Under the pieces are notes generated by a model, which searched no databases, was not told the DNA's origin, and saw only the letters and a program-made list of their open reading frames with translations. The translations under genes were made by a program, and so were the position numbers. From the NCBI GenBank assembly GCA_943354965.1, contig CALRDN010000006.1:16157-80156 (forward strand): a DNA stretch of 64,000 bases, read 5' to 3'. Source of the stretch: Candidatus Peribacteria bacterium (GTDB taxonomy: Bacteria > Patescibacteriota > Gracilibacteria > UBA1369 > UBA12463). Of the stretch, positions 26,700 through 35,364 are shown one piece after another (the first letter of the stretch is position 1; each line of letters begins with the position of its first letter).

Positions 26700-27356
26700 A
26701 TGGAAAAAGCATTAAACAAAGGGACATCAGCAGAAGGAATCAGCCGCGCACCACGTTCGCTTCGTTCAACAGTCGTTGCGAGACTTCTCGCCGGCACCAT
26801 GGCTCTTTCAGCAGCCGCCTTGGCAGCTTGCAGCAGCGATGAAATCGTAAATCCTGAATTGGTAGGAGGATTCGGAGATAGCGGAGCAGATGGAATTAAT
26901 TTATCAAACGATTCAACATCGACAGTAGGCGCTGCATCCGATACAACAGCCACAACAGACGGAGGAGTGGACATAGCAGAAGACGCGACTACAGTAACAG
27001 CCGACGCATCGTCCGACACATCATCTGACGCATTAGCTAGCGACACTTCCAATACAGGAGCAGAAACAGCCAGCTCGACCGACGCATCAACTGGCTCAAC
27101 CGCAGCCGATACGATCTCTACAACAGATACATCAACTCCAGTAGACACCTCAAATAATGGTACCGATATTATCGCAAAAGCCGACACAACACCTAGTGGA
27201 CCTAAGCAAATCTGCGAAGCGGCAAAGGCAAAGATGATCTCAGCACTCAAGCCAGGAGCACCAGAGTGCACAGAAACAATCCCTGGCGTAGGAAAAATAG
27301 CCGGGAAGTTGGTTTGTGACGGAACAAACCTCGAAGCGAACTGTGTGATTAACTAA
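26700..27356 (+). CDS. Low-complexity Ser/Thr/Ala/Asp-rich lipoprotein
   Basis: A 218-aa predicted lipoprotein. A basic N-terminus (RAPRSLRSTVVARLL) and hydrophobic stretch end in the lipobox LAAC, with Cys44 as the lipidated residue; Lgt is encoded at 40494. Residues ~60-165 are almost only Ser, Thr, Ala, Asp and Val, a typical flexible stalk. The C-terminal ~50 residues form a small domain with four cysteines (ICEAAKAKMISALKPGAPEC ... LVCDG ... ANC), probably two disulfides. It has a strong promoter and a strong terminator, so it is a single-gene unit and may be highly expressed. Function unknown; a surface spacer or adhesin-like role is a guess. Confidence 0.8.
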   Translation: MEKALNKGTSAEGISRAPRSLRSTVVARLLAGTMALSAAALAACSSDEIVNPELVGGFGDSGADGINLSNDSTSTVGAASDTTATTDGGVDIAEDATTVTADASSDTSSDALASDTSNTGAETASSTDASTGSTAADTISTTDTSTPVDTSNNGTDIIAKADTTPSGPKQICEAAKAKMISALKPGAPECTETIPGVGKIAGKLVCDGTNLEANCVIN

Positions 27357-27405
27357 AGCTGAAAGTAAGCTAAAAAAACTTGGAGACCAATATGAAATCA
27401 TGTAT

Positions 27406-27442
27406 AGTGCGCTAGAATTATAGTCTCTAGCGCACTTTTTTT
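27406..27442 (+). terminator. Rho-independent terminator after the lipoprotein gene
   Basis: An 11-bp perfect stem AGTGCGCTAGA (27406-27416) / TCTAGCGCACT (27426-27436) with a 9-nt loop and a run of T to 27442. The U-run touches the ATG of the next gene at 27443. Confidence 0.88.
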
Positions 27443-27850
27443 ATGCAGGAGGTAATCATCAAGCCAAAACCATGGGGTCGTGAAGTGTGGTTTGCTCACA
27501 CGCAGCACTATGCAGGGAAAATCCTAGAAGTGACAAAGGGACACCGTCTCTCACTCCAAATCCATGATAAAAAAATGGAAACACAGTACCTCTACAAAGG
27601 AAAAGTGAAACTCTTTATCGGACAAGATCAAAACGGATTAAAAGAAGTTATCCTCAATCCTGGTGATAAAATCGACATTCCCCCGCATACTATTCATAGA
27701 ATTGAGGCACTTGAAGATAGTGAAATTTTTGAAGTATCCACTCCTGAGCTTGACGATGTGATAAAACTCGCGGATGATTACGGCCGCACGGGAACTGGAA
27801 ACAATGAAGCCGTAGATCAGTCCCTCCATGCACAACACCATACAACTTAA
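27443..27850 (+). CDS. Cupin, mannose-6-phosphate isomerase type II-like
   Basis: A 135-aa single-domain cupin. GREVWFAHTQHYAGKILEV, LSLQIHDKKMETQYLYKG, NPGDKIDIPPHTIHRIEA and EVSTPELDDVIKLADDYGR match the cupin domain of bifunctional ManC/ManA proteins; the His and Glu metal ligands are present. It could interconvert fructose-6-P and mannose-6-P, feeding manC at 25534, but other sugar-phosphate isomerases share the fold. The start codon directly follows a terminator U-run and no ribosome-binding site exists, so its transcript must begin inside the hairpin region or arise by readthrough. A TATAGT at 27419 is a possible -10. Confidence 0.82.
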   Translation: MQEVIIKPKPWGREVWFAHTQHYAGKILEVTKGHRLSLQIHDKKMETQYLYKGKVKLFIGQDQNGLKEVILNPGDKIDIPPHTIHRIEALEDSEIFEVSTPELDDVIKLADDYGRTGTGNNEAVDQSLHAQHHTT

Positions 27851-27872
27851 TTCTTATTCTTTATCTTTCCGT

Positions 27873-30800
27873 ATGAAAAAAATACTTTCCTGGCAGCTCG
27901 TCGTTACGCTCGTCGTTGCCGTACTTCTTGGTTTTTTTGATCTCCCTAATACGATCCAAACAAGGATCTTTCCATGGACACCAAAAGCAATTCAAAATCA
28001 GAAGATTCCACTTGGTCTCGACCTTCAGGGAGGTTCACAGCTTGATTACAAAATCGATCTCAGAAAAGTACCGGTTGCCGATCAGGCAGCTATCGTAAAC
28101 GGTGTACAGGAAGTAATTGAGAAACGTGTAAACGGACTTGGTGTTTCGGAACCAAGCATCTACCTCTCAAAATTTGGAGATGAACAGCACATCATCGTAG
28201 AGCTCGCCGCCATCAAGGATCTTGAAGAGGCAAAAAACACCGTAGGAAAGACTATCCAGTTAGAATTCAAGGAGAAGAAAGATGCTCCGGATCCTGCAGA
28301 AAAAGAGAAACAGACACAATACGCCAAGGAAGTATTAGGAAAAGTAACAGCAGCAAACGCAAATTTTGAAATCATCGGACAAGAAGAAGAAAAATTAAAT
28401 CCTGGAAAAGCCGTATACACAAAAAGCACTGATTTCTCTTTTGTATCAGACCTTCCAGCGACCGTGAAGGATGCTGTAACAAAAATGAATCCAAATGAAA
28501 TCAACAAAGATCTCGTCATGGTTAACGACGAATATGTATATGATTCTTCCGGTCAGTTACAGAAATCTAATGGTGCCTATATATTGAAATTGGTTGAAAA
28601 AGGACAGGCCGTAAAGAATAAAAAAGAGGTAAACGTAGAGCATATTCTCATTAGTTACAAAGACGCCGCCGACAAAAACGGAATCCAAGGAGTAACTCGT
28701 ACAGAAGAAGAAGCCAAAAAACTTGCAAATGAATTGAAATCAAAAATCAAGACACAGGCAGACTTCGAGAAAATTGCTAAAGAGCAGTCCGACGACGCAG
28801 GATCAAAAGTAAACGGCGGAAAACTCGATAGTCCAGTAAACGAATCCGCATCATACGTTCAAGAATTTAAAGATGCAGCGCTCAAACTCAACGCCGCAGG
28901 CGAAATGAGTGAACCTACAAAATCAGCATTTGGATTCCATATCATTCGCGCCATTGATGTAAAAAATGATGCCAAAGAAGACCAGGTAAAACTTGAGAAG
29001 ATCTTCATCTCACTCATGCCTGATCCGTGGAAAGAAACCGGGCTCACAGGAGAACAGTTCGCTCGAGCTGACGTCCAGGTAAATCCAATCGGAGAACCAT
29101 ACGTATCTATCAGCTTCAACGAAAAGGGTGCAAAACTATTCGAAGATATTACCGCTCGTAACGTACAAAAGCCAATAGCCATCTTCGTAGGAGGCACACT
29201 GATTTCCGCTCCAAACGTAAGTGAAAAAATCTCAGGAGGTACAGCGCAAATCTCGGGCTCATTCACATTCGATCAGGCCAAGACACTCGCAAGAGATCTC
29301 AATACAGGTGCTATTCCAGCTCCAATCACACTCGTAGGACAGCACACTATCGGCTCAACGCTCGGCGCAGATGCACTTCAGAAAAGCATGAAGGCAGGTA
29401 TCATCGGTCTTCTGCTTCTCGCGATTGCCATGATCCTCTATTACCGTCTCCCTGGTTTAATTGCCGTGGTAGCACTTTCTATTTATACGATTCTCCTCCT
29501 CTTTCTCATCAAGAGCGCCCTACCAATTGCTGCCGCACTGCTTATCTCATTGATTATATTCGGCATACTGACGTACAAAATTCTCAACAACAAAGACCCA
29601 GGATGGGAAAAACTTCTCTCCTTCCTCCTTGCGGTAGTAGTACTCATCTTCCTCACATCACTCCTCCAGTCTCCTATTACACTTACGCTCGCAGGTGTTG
29701 CTGGTGTTATTCTCTCAATCGGAATGGCTGTTGATGCCAACATCTTGATCTTTGAGCGCGTCAAGGAAGAGCTTGGAGACGGACATACACTTTCTGCGGC
29801 CATCGAAAACGGATTCGAACGTGCTTGGAGCTCTATCCGAGATTCAAACTTCTCATCACTTATTACGTGTGTCGTTCTCTTCTATTTTGGTAGCTCAATG
29901 ATCCGAGGATTTGCCCTCAATCTCGCAGCAGGTATTTTGATCTCCATGTTCTCAGCCATCACACTTACTCGCACATTCCTCAGAGCAACAGCCAAGACGA
30001 AGATTGGACAGAACCTGAGCCTCTATGGCGTACGCAACCGAAACAAGACACCATACAAAATCATCGAGAAGTCGAAATACATGTTCATCTTCTCAGGCAC
30101 ACTTATCGCCATAAGTCTTATTGGCACGGTTGTATTCGGTGTTAGACTTGGTCTCGACTTTACCGGAGGAACATTGATGACGGTAAAATTTGATAAGACC
30201 GTATCTGTCGAAGCAATCAAAGCCGAGTTTCCAGCTATTCAACAGCAGATCAATGGTTCATTGATGACGCCGGTAACCGCACCCGCCGCTAACGGAACTA
30301 CACCGGTATCAGTACTGGATACTACGGTAGTTACTCCGGCAATAGGAGAAAAAATCGACCTCACAACCGCTCAGGTTATCTCGAAGGAAGGAAATGTATT
30401 CGAACTCAAGACGAAAAATCTCACAAACGCTCAGCACGACGTTTTCGTTAACGGATTGAAGAGTAAGTTTGGAACGATTGAAGAACTAAGTTATGTCTCC
30501 GTTGGTCCAACTATCGGCGATTCCATGAGACAGAAGGCACTCTTTGCCATCTTCCTCGCTTCATTCATGATCATCCTTTACCTCGCATTCTCCTTCCGAA
30601 AGGTTCCAAAGGAGGTAAGCTCATGGAGATTCGGTATTTGTGCCGTAGTCGCCCTCCTACATGATCTATTTATCACATTCGGTCTCTTTGTCTTCCTTGG
30701 ATACTTCTTCGGAGTAGAAATTGATGCTCTCTTCATTACGGCTATGTTGACCGTATTGGGCTTCTCCGTTCACGATACGATCGTCGTCTTTGATAGACTT

Positions 30801-31055
30801 CGAGAGCACCTCAACCGAGGAGAAAAAGGCACACTCGCAGAGATTTCCAACCGATCTCTTACGGAGACAATGGCTCGATCAATCAATACATCCCTCTCTA
30901 CATTGATCACGCTCAGCGCACTTCTCGTCTTCGGAAGCGAATCAATCTTCTACTTCATCCTCGCACTCTTCGTTGGTATCATCATTGGTACCTACTCATC
31001 GATCGGTGTCGCCTCTGCTCTCCTCGTCTGGTGGCAGAAAAAGTCTCAGTCTTAA
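27873..31055 (+). CDS. secDF: SecD-SecF fusion with an internal parvulin domain
   Basis: A 1060-aa polytopic protein that uses proton motive force to pull preproteins out after SecYEG. SecD part: first helix (about 3-25), extracytoplasmic P1 region beginning with GLDLQGGSQLDYKIDL, a PpiC/parvulin-like domain at about 250-362 (VEHILISYKDAAD, ADFEKIAKEQSDDAGSKVNG, SAFGFHIIRAID), then the P1 head and membrane domain with GMAVDANILIFERVKEEL. The SecF part starts near 729 (LGLDFTGGTLM, FSVHDTIVVFDRLRE). A ~50-residue stretch with extra hydrophobic segments (ILNNKDPGWEKLLSFLLA) is inserted in the SecD membrane domain. I chose ATG 27873 (MKKILSW) over 27828, which would overlap the cupin. A terminator follows. 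Confidence 0.94.
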   Translation: MKKILSWQLVVTLVVAVLLGFFDLPNTIQTRIFPWTPKAIQNQKIPLGLDLQGGSQLDYKIDLRKVPVADQAAIVNGVQEVIEKRVNGLGVSEPSIYLSKFGDEQHIIVELAAIKDLEEAKNTVGKTIQLEFKEKKDAPDPAEKEKQTQYAKEVLGKVTAANANFEIIGQEEEKLNPGKAVYTKSTDFSFVSDLPATVKDAVTKMNPNEINKDLVMVNDEYVYDSSGQLQKSNGAYILKLVEKGQAVKNKKEVNVEHILISYKDAADKNGIQGVTRTEEEAKKLANELKSKIKTQADFEKIAKEQSDDAGSKVNGGKLDSPVNESASYVQEFKDAALKLNAAGEMSEPTKSAFGFHIIRAIDVKNDAKEDQVKLEKIFISLMPDPWKETGLTGEQFARADVQVNPIGEPYVSISFNEKGAKLFEDITARNVQKPIAIFVGGTLISAPNVSEKISGGTAQISGSFTFDQAKTLARDLNTGAIPAPITLVGQHTIGSTLGADALQKSMKAGIIGLLLLAIAMILYYRLPGLIAVVALSIYTILLLFLIKSALPIAAALLISLIIFGILTYKILNNKDPGWEKLLSFLLAVVVLIFLTSLLQSPITLTLAGVAGVILSIGMAVDANILIFERVKEELGDGHTLSAAIENGFERAWSSIRDSNFSSLITCVVLFYFGSSMIRGFALNLAAGILISMFSAITLTRTFLRATAKTKIGQNLSLYGVRNRNKTPYKIIEKSKYMFIFSGTLIAISLIGTVVFGVRLGLDFTGGTLMTVKFDKTVSVEAIKAEFPAIQQQINGSLMTPVTAPAANGTTPVSVLDTTVVTPAIGEKIDLTTAQVISKEGNVFELKTKNLTNAQHDVFVNGLKSKFGTIEELSYVSVGPTIGDSMRQKALFAIFLASFMIILYLAFSFRKVPKEVSSWRFGICAVVALLHDLFITFGLFVFLGYFFGVEIDALFITAMLTVLGFSVHDTIVVFDRLREHLNRGEKGTLAEISNRSLTETMARSINTSLSTLITLSALLVFGSESIFYFILALFVGIIIGTYSSIGVASALLVWWQKKSQS

Positions 31056-31071
31056 ACAAAGCTAAAATAGC

Positions 31072-31109
31072 AATGGAGTGGCCTCATATACGGGGGTCAC
31101 TCCATTTTT
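31072..31109 (+). terminator. Rho-independent terminator after secDF
   Basis: Stem AATGGAGTG (31072-31080) / CACTCCATT (31098-31106) with further G-C pairs inside, followed by a short U-run. It lies 17 nt after the secDF stop. Confidence 0.85.
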
Positions 31110-31145
31110 GCATAAGAATCCCCTACCAAGATCAAAAAAAGTGAG

Positions 31146-31151
31146 TATAAT
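31146..31151 (+). promoter_or_regulatory. -10 box of the tRNA-Arg gene
   Basis: TATAAT, 24 nt before the tRNA 5' end, with no clear -35. Confidence 0.55.
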
Positions 31152-31175
31152 AAGCCCGTCCTAATAAGTCCACAC

Positions 31176-31251
31176 GCACCAGTAGCTCAGGGGATAGAGC
31201 ATTTGTCTTCGGAACAAAGGGTCGGGGGTTCGAATCCCTCCTGGTGCACCA
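31176..31251 (+). tRNA. tRNA-Arg (anticodon TCG)
   Basis: A complete 76-nt cloverleaf: acceptor GCACCAG/CTGGTGC, D stem GCTC/GAGC, anticodon stem TTTGT/ACAAA with loop CTTCGGA (anticodon TCG, reads CGA), T stem GGGGG/CCCTC with TTCGAAT loop, discriminator A, and an encoded CCA. CGA is a common arginine codon in the window. It lies alone between the secDF terminator and its own terminator. Confidence 0.95.
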
Positions 31252-31262
31252 GATTAGCCAAG

Positions 31263-31286
31263 ATAGCTTCCCAAAAGCTATTTTTT
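31263..31286 (+). terminator. terminator after tRNA-Arg
   Basis: Seven-bp stem ATAGCTT/AAGCTAT with a 5-nt loop and six T, starting 11 nt after the tRNA CCA. Confidence 0.8.
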
Positions 31287-31287
31287 G

Positions 31288-31296
31288 TGTTATAAT
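31288..31296 (+). promoter_or_regulatory. extended -10 promoter of the DMT permease
   Basis: TGTTATAAT (TGn plus TATAAT at 31291-31296) directly after the tRNA terminator; the ATG is 32 nt downstream. Confidence 0.6.
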
Positions 31297-31328
31297 ACAA
31301 AAGTAAGGCAAAACAAATAAAACAAAAA

Positions 31329-32285
31329 ATGGACCTCGAAAAGCTCAAAGATCCGGGAACGCTAGGCTCACTCGCCTCAATCGTGTCTAAATTCACCGCA
31401 CGAACAGACGTCGTATTTGGAAAAATGCTCCTCGGAAGCGCCACACCAATCCTCGTCGCCTTCGTGGAAATCGCCTCCGCATGGTTGCTTCTCTTCCTCT
31501 ATATTGGAATAAAACCTTTCTTCCAAAAAATGCGTGAGTTAGAAAGAACTGAATTTCTCTCCATTACCATTTCCGCCATACTCTCCAGCGTGCTTGGACC
31601 ACTCTTCTTCCTCAATGGACTAAAAGCTACGAGCGCTATCAATACGAGTCTTCTCGTTAATTTAAATCCCCTCTTTTTGAGTATCGTCGCCGTGTTTGTA
31701 TTCAAAGAAGAGCTCACAAAAAAACTTCTCGTAGGAGTATCATTCATGGCACTCGGCACACTCTATCTCTCTACGAAAGGTTTCACAGAAGGCATGACGC
31801 TCAACAACGGCGACTTCCTGATTATTCTCTCCGCGATGAGCTTTTCACTCGGAACACTTATCTTCAAAAAATATGTTCATACGCCAAATATCAGCCTTTT
31901 AGTGGCATATAGAGCCATGGTTGGAACAATTATTCTCGGAGGCATCCTGCTCTTTTCTTCACAAAATGAATTTAGTAAGATTATGCACCTTCAGCCAATT
32001 CTCCACATCCTATTGGCATACGCTCTCATCGGAGTTATCGCAACGTATGTACTCCACTACTACGCTCTAGAAAACACAACGATGACCAACAACGCATTAT
32101 TCACTCTCTCTTCGCCAATCATCGGTGTGGTATACGCCAGCGCCTTCCTAGGGGAAAAAATCGAGTTCGTCCACGTCATTTCCATGATCATCATGATCTG
32201 CGGACTATTGGTAACAAAATTCGATATGATTCAAAAAGCGCTCATTCTTACAAAGATGAGATTCAAGCACTTGCACAATAATTAA
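31329..32285 (+). CDS. EamA/DMT-family permease
   Basis: A 318-aa membrane protein with about ten helices in two EamA halves. FFLNGLKATSAINTSLLVNLNPLFLSIVAVFVFKE in the first half and YYALENTTMTNNALFTLSSPIIGVVYASAFLGEKI in the second are typical of the drug/metabolite transporter superfamily, where such pairs end in an acidic residue after the 'L-x-P-x-x' helix. The substrate cannot be predicted. Its last 4 nt overlap the converging gene that ends at 32282. The N-terminus (MDLEKLKDPGTLGSLASIVSK) is short and cytoplasmic. Confidence 0.88.
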   Translation: MDLEKLKDPGTLGSLASIVSKFTARTDVVFGKMLLGSATPILVAFVEIASAWLLLFLYIGIKPFFQKMRELERTEFLSITISAILSSVLGPLFFLNGLKATSAINTSLLVNLNPLFLSIVAVFVFKEELTKKLLVGVSFMALGTLYLSTKGFTEGMTLNNGDFLIILSAMSFSLGTLIFKKYVHTPNISLLVAYRAMVGTIILGGILLFSSQNEFSKIMHLQPILHILLAYALIGVIATYVLHYYALENTTMTNNALFTLSSPIIGVVYASAFLGEKIEFVHVISMIIMICGLLVTKFDMIQKALILTKMRFKHLHNN

Positions 32286-32713
32286 AATCCGCCTAGCTCA
32301 CCTCGTAGGATATCCCTCAACCCTACAAAGAAAGATCCGAAGTGGCTTTTTCGACGTGAATGATACAAACCTTTCACGGTAGACTCCAGTCGATTATCGA
32401 GAAGCGAACCCCATATTCTCGCCACAAGGAGATCAAAATCCTTATGCTCAATAGCAAACACCTCGCGGAACGTCTCGACCCCTCTCTCAAAAATCAGCTC
32501 AGACATAAAAGGCTGATACTTCTGGCATAATCGCCCCAGGAAGTTATATTCATCAAGAATTGCCACATAAAGCGCAGTCCACTGAGTAGAGGTTCCCCGA
32601 AAGCCAAGAAACTCCCTCAAACCCTGCGGTCCGGCATGTTCAAACACTTCATATGCAGCCTCATCATTACCATCAAGATAGTAGGCGCAAAGCTGAGATG
32701 GGGTAGTTTTCAT
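32282..32713 (-). CDS. Hypothetical 143-aa helical protein
   Basis: I do not recognise this protein. It is soluble and mostly helical with many aromatic residues (YLDGNDEAAYEVFEHAGPQG, ALYVAILDEYNFLGRLCQKY, ARIWGSLLDNRL) and ends in a basic/Gly-rich stretch. It has a near-consensus promoter and a tail-to-tail 4-nt overlap with the DMT permease, so it is an independent unit. No signal peptide, membrane helix or Cys cluster is seen. Confidence 0.75.
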   Translation of the reverse strand: MKTTPSQLCAYYLDGNDEAAYEVFEHAGPQGLREFLGFRGTSTQWTALYVAILDEYNFLGRLCQKYQPFMSELIFERGVETFREVFAIEHKDFDLLVARIWGSLLDNRLESTVKGLYHSRRKSHFGSFFVGLRDILRGELGGF

Positions 32714-32735
32714 ACTATATTCAAAAAGAGTTGTG

Positions 32736-32763
32736 ATTATACCACTACTACAGAAGCTGTCAA
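32736..32763 (-). promoter_or_regulatory. strong promoter of the 143-aa gene
   Basis: Minus strand: TTGACA (32758-32763), 16-nt spacer, TATAAT (32736-32741) preceded by GTGG. Both hexamers are perfect consensus. Confidence 0.8.
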
Positions 32764-32819
32764 TATAGATAAAGGACTATAATAAGCAGAGAAATAGTAC
32801 ACTCAATTACATTTTGCGC

Positions 32820-32825
32820 TACAAT
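32820..32825 (+). promoter_or_regulatory. -10 box of priA, decides the start codon
   Basis: TACAAT lies 6 nt before the ATG at 32832 and downstream of another in-frame ATG at 32814. It therefore favours 32832 as the start and a leaderless mRNA. Confidence 0.55.
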
Positions 32826-32831
32826 TCAGCC

Positions 32832-34685
32832 ATGTTTGCACGCGTATTACTATTTCAGAAGACGGGATTAAACACCGACACGCTTACCTATGGCATTCCT
32901 GAAGAAATGGAATCAGTAGAGGTCGGCGCACTTGTTGAAGTGCCTCTACGCAATAATAAAATTAAAGGCATTCTTTTAGAAAAAACTGACGTTGGAATTA
33001 CAAAAGGAAAAATCAAACCAATTACTCGGATCGTCCATCCGAATATTTTAACCGGTTGGCAGATGGATACGCTCAATTGGCTCTCGCAGGAGTACCTTGC
33101 TCCCCAGTGGAAGATCGCACGGCAGATGATTCCGGAGCAGATTGCAGAGGAGAAAATAAAACTTGAGGAAGAAGCAATAGTGGATACAAAACAGGAAAAA
33201 GAAAAAAATCCTATCCTCTATCTCCTCGCCCAAGACCGAGAAACAATCCTTCTCTCGCTAAAAGCCCAACTACAAAAACACTCAACAGGACAGACAATTA
33301 TTGTCACGCCAGCTATTAACATCGAACCATTTTGGATCAAAGAAATAGAAAAAGAATTCAATGCCATTAATCTTGCAAAGGCGACAACACCAAAGAGGAA
33401 AGCAATCGCATGGAAAGAAATTTTTGAAGGAAAATATTCCGTAATTATCGGATCCAGAAGCGCGCTCTACGCACCCGCCAGAAATCTAAAAAATATCATC
33501 ATTATCAACGAACACGACATCGGCCACAAGGAAGATCAACGTCCGAAGTTTCATACCAGAGAACTGGCAGGATATATTTCACAGCAAGCCGGAGCCAATC
33601 TCACGCACATCAGTACCTCTATTTCTTTGGCGACATGGCATCAAGGAGTAACGCAAAAATACATAATCATTCCCACACCGCAACGACGAGCGGATACCTC
33701 AATCAAGTGGGTCGACATGCGAGATGAACGCAAGAAACATAACTACTCCCCTATCAGCGAAGATCTCCTCGAGGTACTTCAGGCGACCATGAATCACGAG
33801 TCACAGGCAATTTTATTTCTCAATAAAAAAGGAAGCGCAAACTGTCTCTTCTGCAAAGACTGCGGATACATCCCTAAGTGCGACGTCTGTGAAAGAAATC
33901 TCATCGTAAAACAGCAACACAGTGGCCACGACATCCTCCAGTGCATCGCCGGAGACCGAGCAAGAGACATGCTCATCGCCTGCCCAAAGTGCGGCGGGTT
34001 AGATTTAAAAGCTGTTGGGACCGGACAAGAAAAAATAGAATCCATTCTCCAAAAAGCGCTACCGGACGCAAATATTATGCGTTACTCCTCGGACACATTT
34101 ACGACACCAAAAGAGCAGAAAAAAATTCTCAAAGATTTTTCTGATAAAAAAATAGATATTTTAATTACCTCTCAACTCCTCTACAGTCTCGCCCCCGTGC
34201 CGCAGGTACCCGTAGTCTGCGCGCTCAATATCGACACCTCACTCATCATTCCAAACTTTCAATCTGCCGAAAAAGCACTCCACCAACTTCAGGAAATGCA
34301 CACGCACCTTAAGCCAAAAGGACTCTTTATTATTCAAAGCTATCTCCCCGAAACTCCTCTTCTCAAATCATATGCCAATAACACGCTCCAGGAGTGGTAC
34401 GATGGGGAGTTAGCCAGTCGCAAAACCTTCAACTATCCACCATGGAGCCGTATTATTTTTCTCACCAGTTTCAAGAAAGACCGCATCAAAGAAACGCTCG
34501 ACCAAACGATGCAATATTTGGCGACCACACGCCCTCATCTCAAGATACAACACGCCGTGAAGATGATGGGGCACATCGCGAAGCACTATTTAATTATCCG
34601 CGGCGCAGAATCTATCGAAGACATCGACACGATCAAGAAAATGCCGGATATTATTCTGGATTTCGATTCGCCGTATCTAACATAA
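32832..34685 (+). CDS. priA: PriA-like primosomal protein with degenerate helicase motifs
   Basis: A 617-aa PriA homologue. The N-terminal 3'-DNA-end-binding domain is recognisable (MFARVLLFQKTGLNTDTLTY, VEVPLRNNKIKGILL), and so is the zinc region with Cys338, 341, 344, 350, 353 and Cys384/387. The helicase motifs are lost: the Walker A position (about 131-140) reads LLAQDRETILL rather than GVTGSGKTE, the DEEH box is INEHD at 225-229, and the Q-V-A-G-R-A-G-R arginine motif near the C-terminus is absent (HQLQEMHTHLKPKG). It should bind forks and load DnaB without unwinding by itself. Actinobacterial PriA proteins show a similar loss. Start chosen from the -10 box 6 nt upstream. Confidence 0.85.
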   Translation: MFARVLLFQKTGLNTDTLTYGIPEEMESVEVGALVEVPLRNNKIKGILLEKTDVGITKGKIKPITRIVHPNILTGWQMDTLNWLSQEYLAPQWKIARQMIPEQIAEEKIKLEEEAIVDTKQEKEKNPILYLLAQDRETILLSLKAQLQKHSTGQTIIVTPAINIEPFWIKEIEKEFNAINLAKATTPKRKAIAWKEIFEGKYSVIIGSRSALYAPARNLKNIIIINEHDIGHKEDQRPKFHTRELAGYISQQAGANLTHISTSISLATWHQGVTQKYIIIPTPQRRADTSIKWVDMRDERKKHNYSPISEDLLEVLQATMNHESQAILFLNKKGSANCLFCKDCGYIPKCDVCERNLIVKQQHSGHDILQCIAGDRARDMLIACPKCGGLDLKAVGTGQEKIESILQKALPDANIMRYSSDTFTTPKEQKKILKDFSDKKIDILITSQLLYSLAPVPQVPVVCALNIDTSLIIPNFQSAEKALHQLQEMHTHLKPKGLFIIQSYLPETPLLKSYANNTLQEWYDGELASRKTFNYPPWSRIIFLTSFKKDRIKETLDQTMQYLATTRPHLKIQHAVKMMGHIAKHYLIIRGAESIEDIDTIKKMPDIILDFDSPYLT

Positions 34686-34706
34686 AGGTAATTTTAAAGC
34701 TAAAAT

Positions 34707-34734
34707 TTGACAAATAATATCAAAATGGTAGAAT
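34707..34734 (+). promoter_or_regulatory. promoter of the 189-aa gene
   Basis: TTGACA (34707-34712), 16-nt spacer, TAGAAT (34729-34734) preceded by TGG. The recurrent AAAGCTAAAA motif (34696-34705) abuts the -35 box. Confidence 0.75.
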
Positions 34735-34755
34735 AAGAACTCAATAATATATACT

Positions 34756-35325
34756 ATGACTGAATCAACCAAGGCACCGGAAGCACGAGAAGCAGAGCAA
34801 CAATTAATGCAACAGCTCGCTGATGTCATCGGCTCGCTAGGTATAAGCAACATTGATCCCGTAAGCAAAATTCCCACAACGGGCATACACAGTGAAAAAA
34901 GAGTAACCATAGAAGGAAGCACCATAGCAGTTCATGTGGACTGCCGCGATAAAAGTAAACATTACCAATATCCTGGCGAGTCAGGAATTATAAAAGTAAT
35001 TGAAGTTGAAATCGCGGGCAAAGATGGAAGTATAGCCATAAGCGCACGAAAAAACAGAGAAAAAACAACTATTCATGTAGTTGAAATGTTATCGGGCATA
35101 AAAAATACGGGCATACCTCCAACAAGAATGCAATTGTATGAAGCATACCTTGATGGAGAAGTGAGACAACATAACGACGGATTAGACGAGACGGCTCTCG
35201 CAGGAGCCATACGCAAACTACGTCAGTTTGATACGGCACGGGTGAAAAAAGCACCATCACTGCGCGAGGAAAGAGCAGCTATACAGGTGGCTGTCGCAAG
35301 GATGGTAAGGAGCACGCTGGCGTAA
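34756..35325 (+). CDS. Hypothetical 189-aa protein
   Basis: Not recognised. A soluble protein with an acidic helical N-terminus (EAREAEQQLMQQLADVIGSL), a central beta-rich part (KRVTIEGSTIAVHVDCRD, VIEVEIAGKDGSIAISARKN) and a helical, basic C-terminus (REERAAIQVAVARMVRS). No membrane segment is present. It has a good promoter and converges on the HNH-protein gene with 39 nt between stops. Confidence 0.72.
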   Translation: MTESTKAPEAREAEQQLMQQLADVIGSLGISNIDPVSKIPTTGIHSEKRVTIEGSTIAVHVDCRDKSKHYQYPGESGIIKVIEVEIAGKDGSIAISARKNREKTTIHVVEMLSGIKNTGIPPTRMQLYEAYLDGEVRQHNDGLDETALAGAIRKLRQFDTARVKKAPSLREERAAIQVAVARMVRSTLA

Positions 35326-35364
35326 TTTGAGATACGCCCATAATATAACGAGAAGTTGACAAGC

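Noticed and set aside
26696..27271. 191-codon frame antisense to the lipoprotein
   Set aside because: It results from the biased Ser/Thr/Ala/Asp codons of the plus-strand gene, which has promoter, lipobox and terminator.
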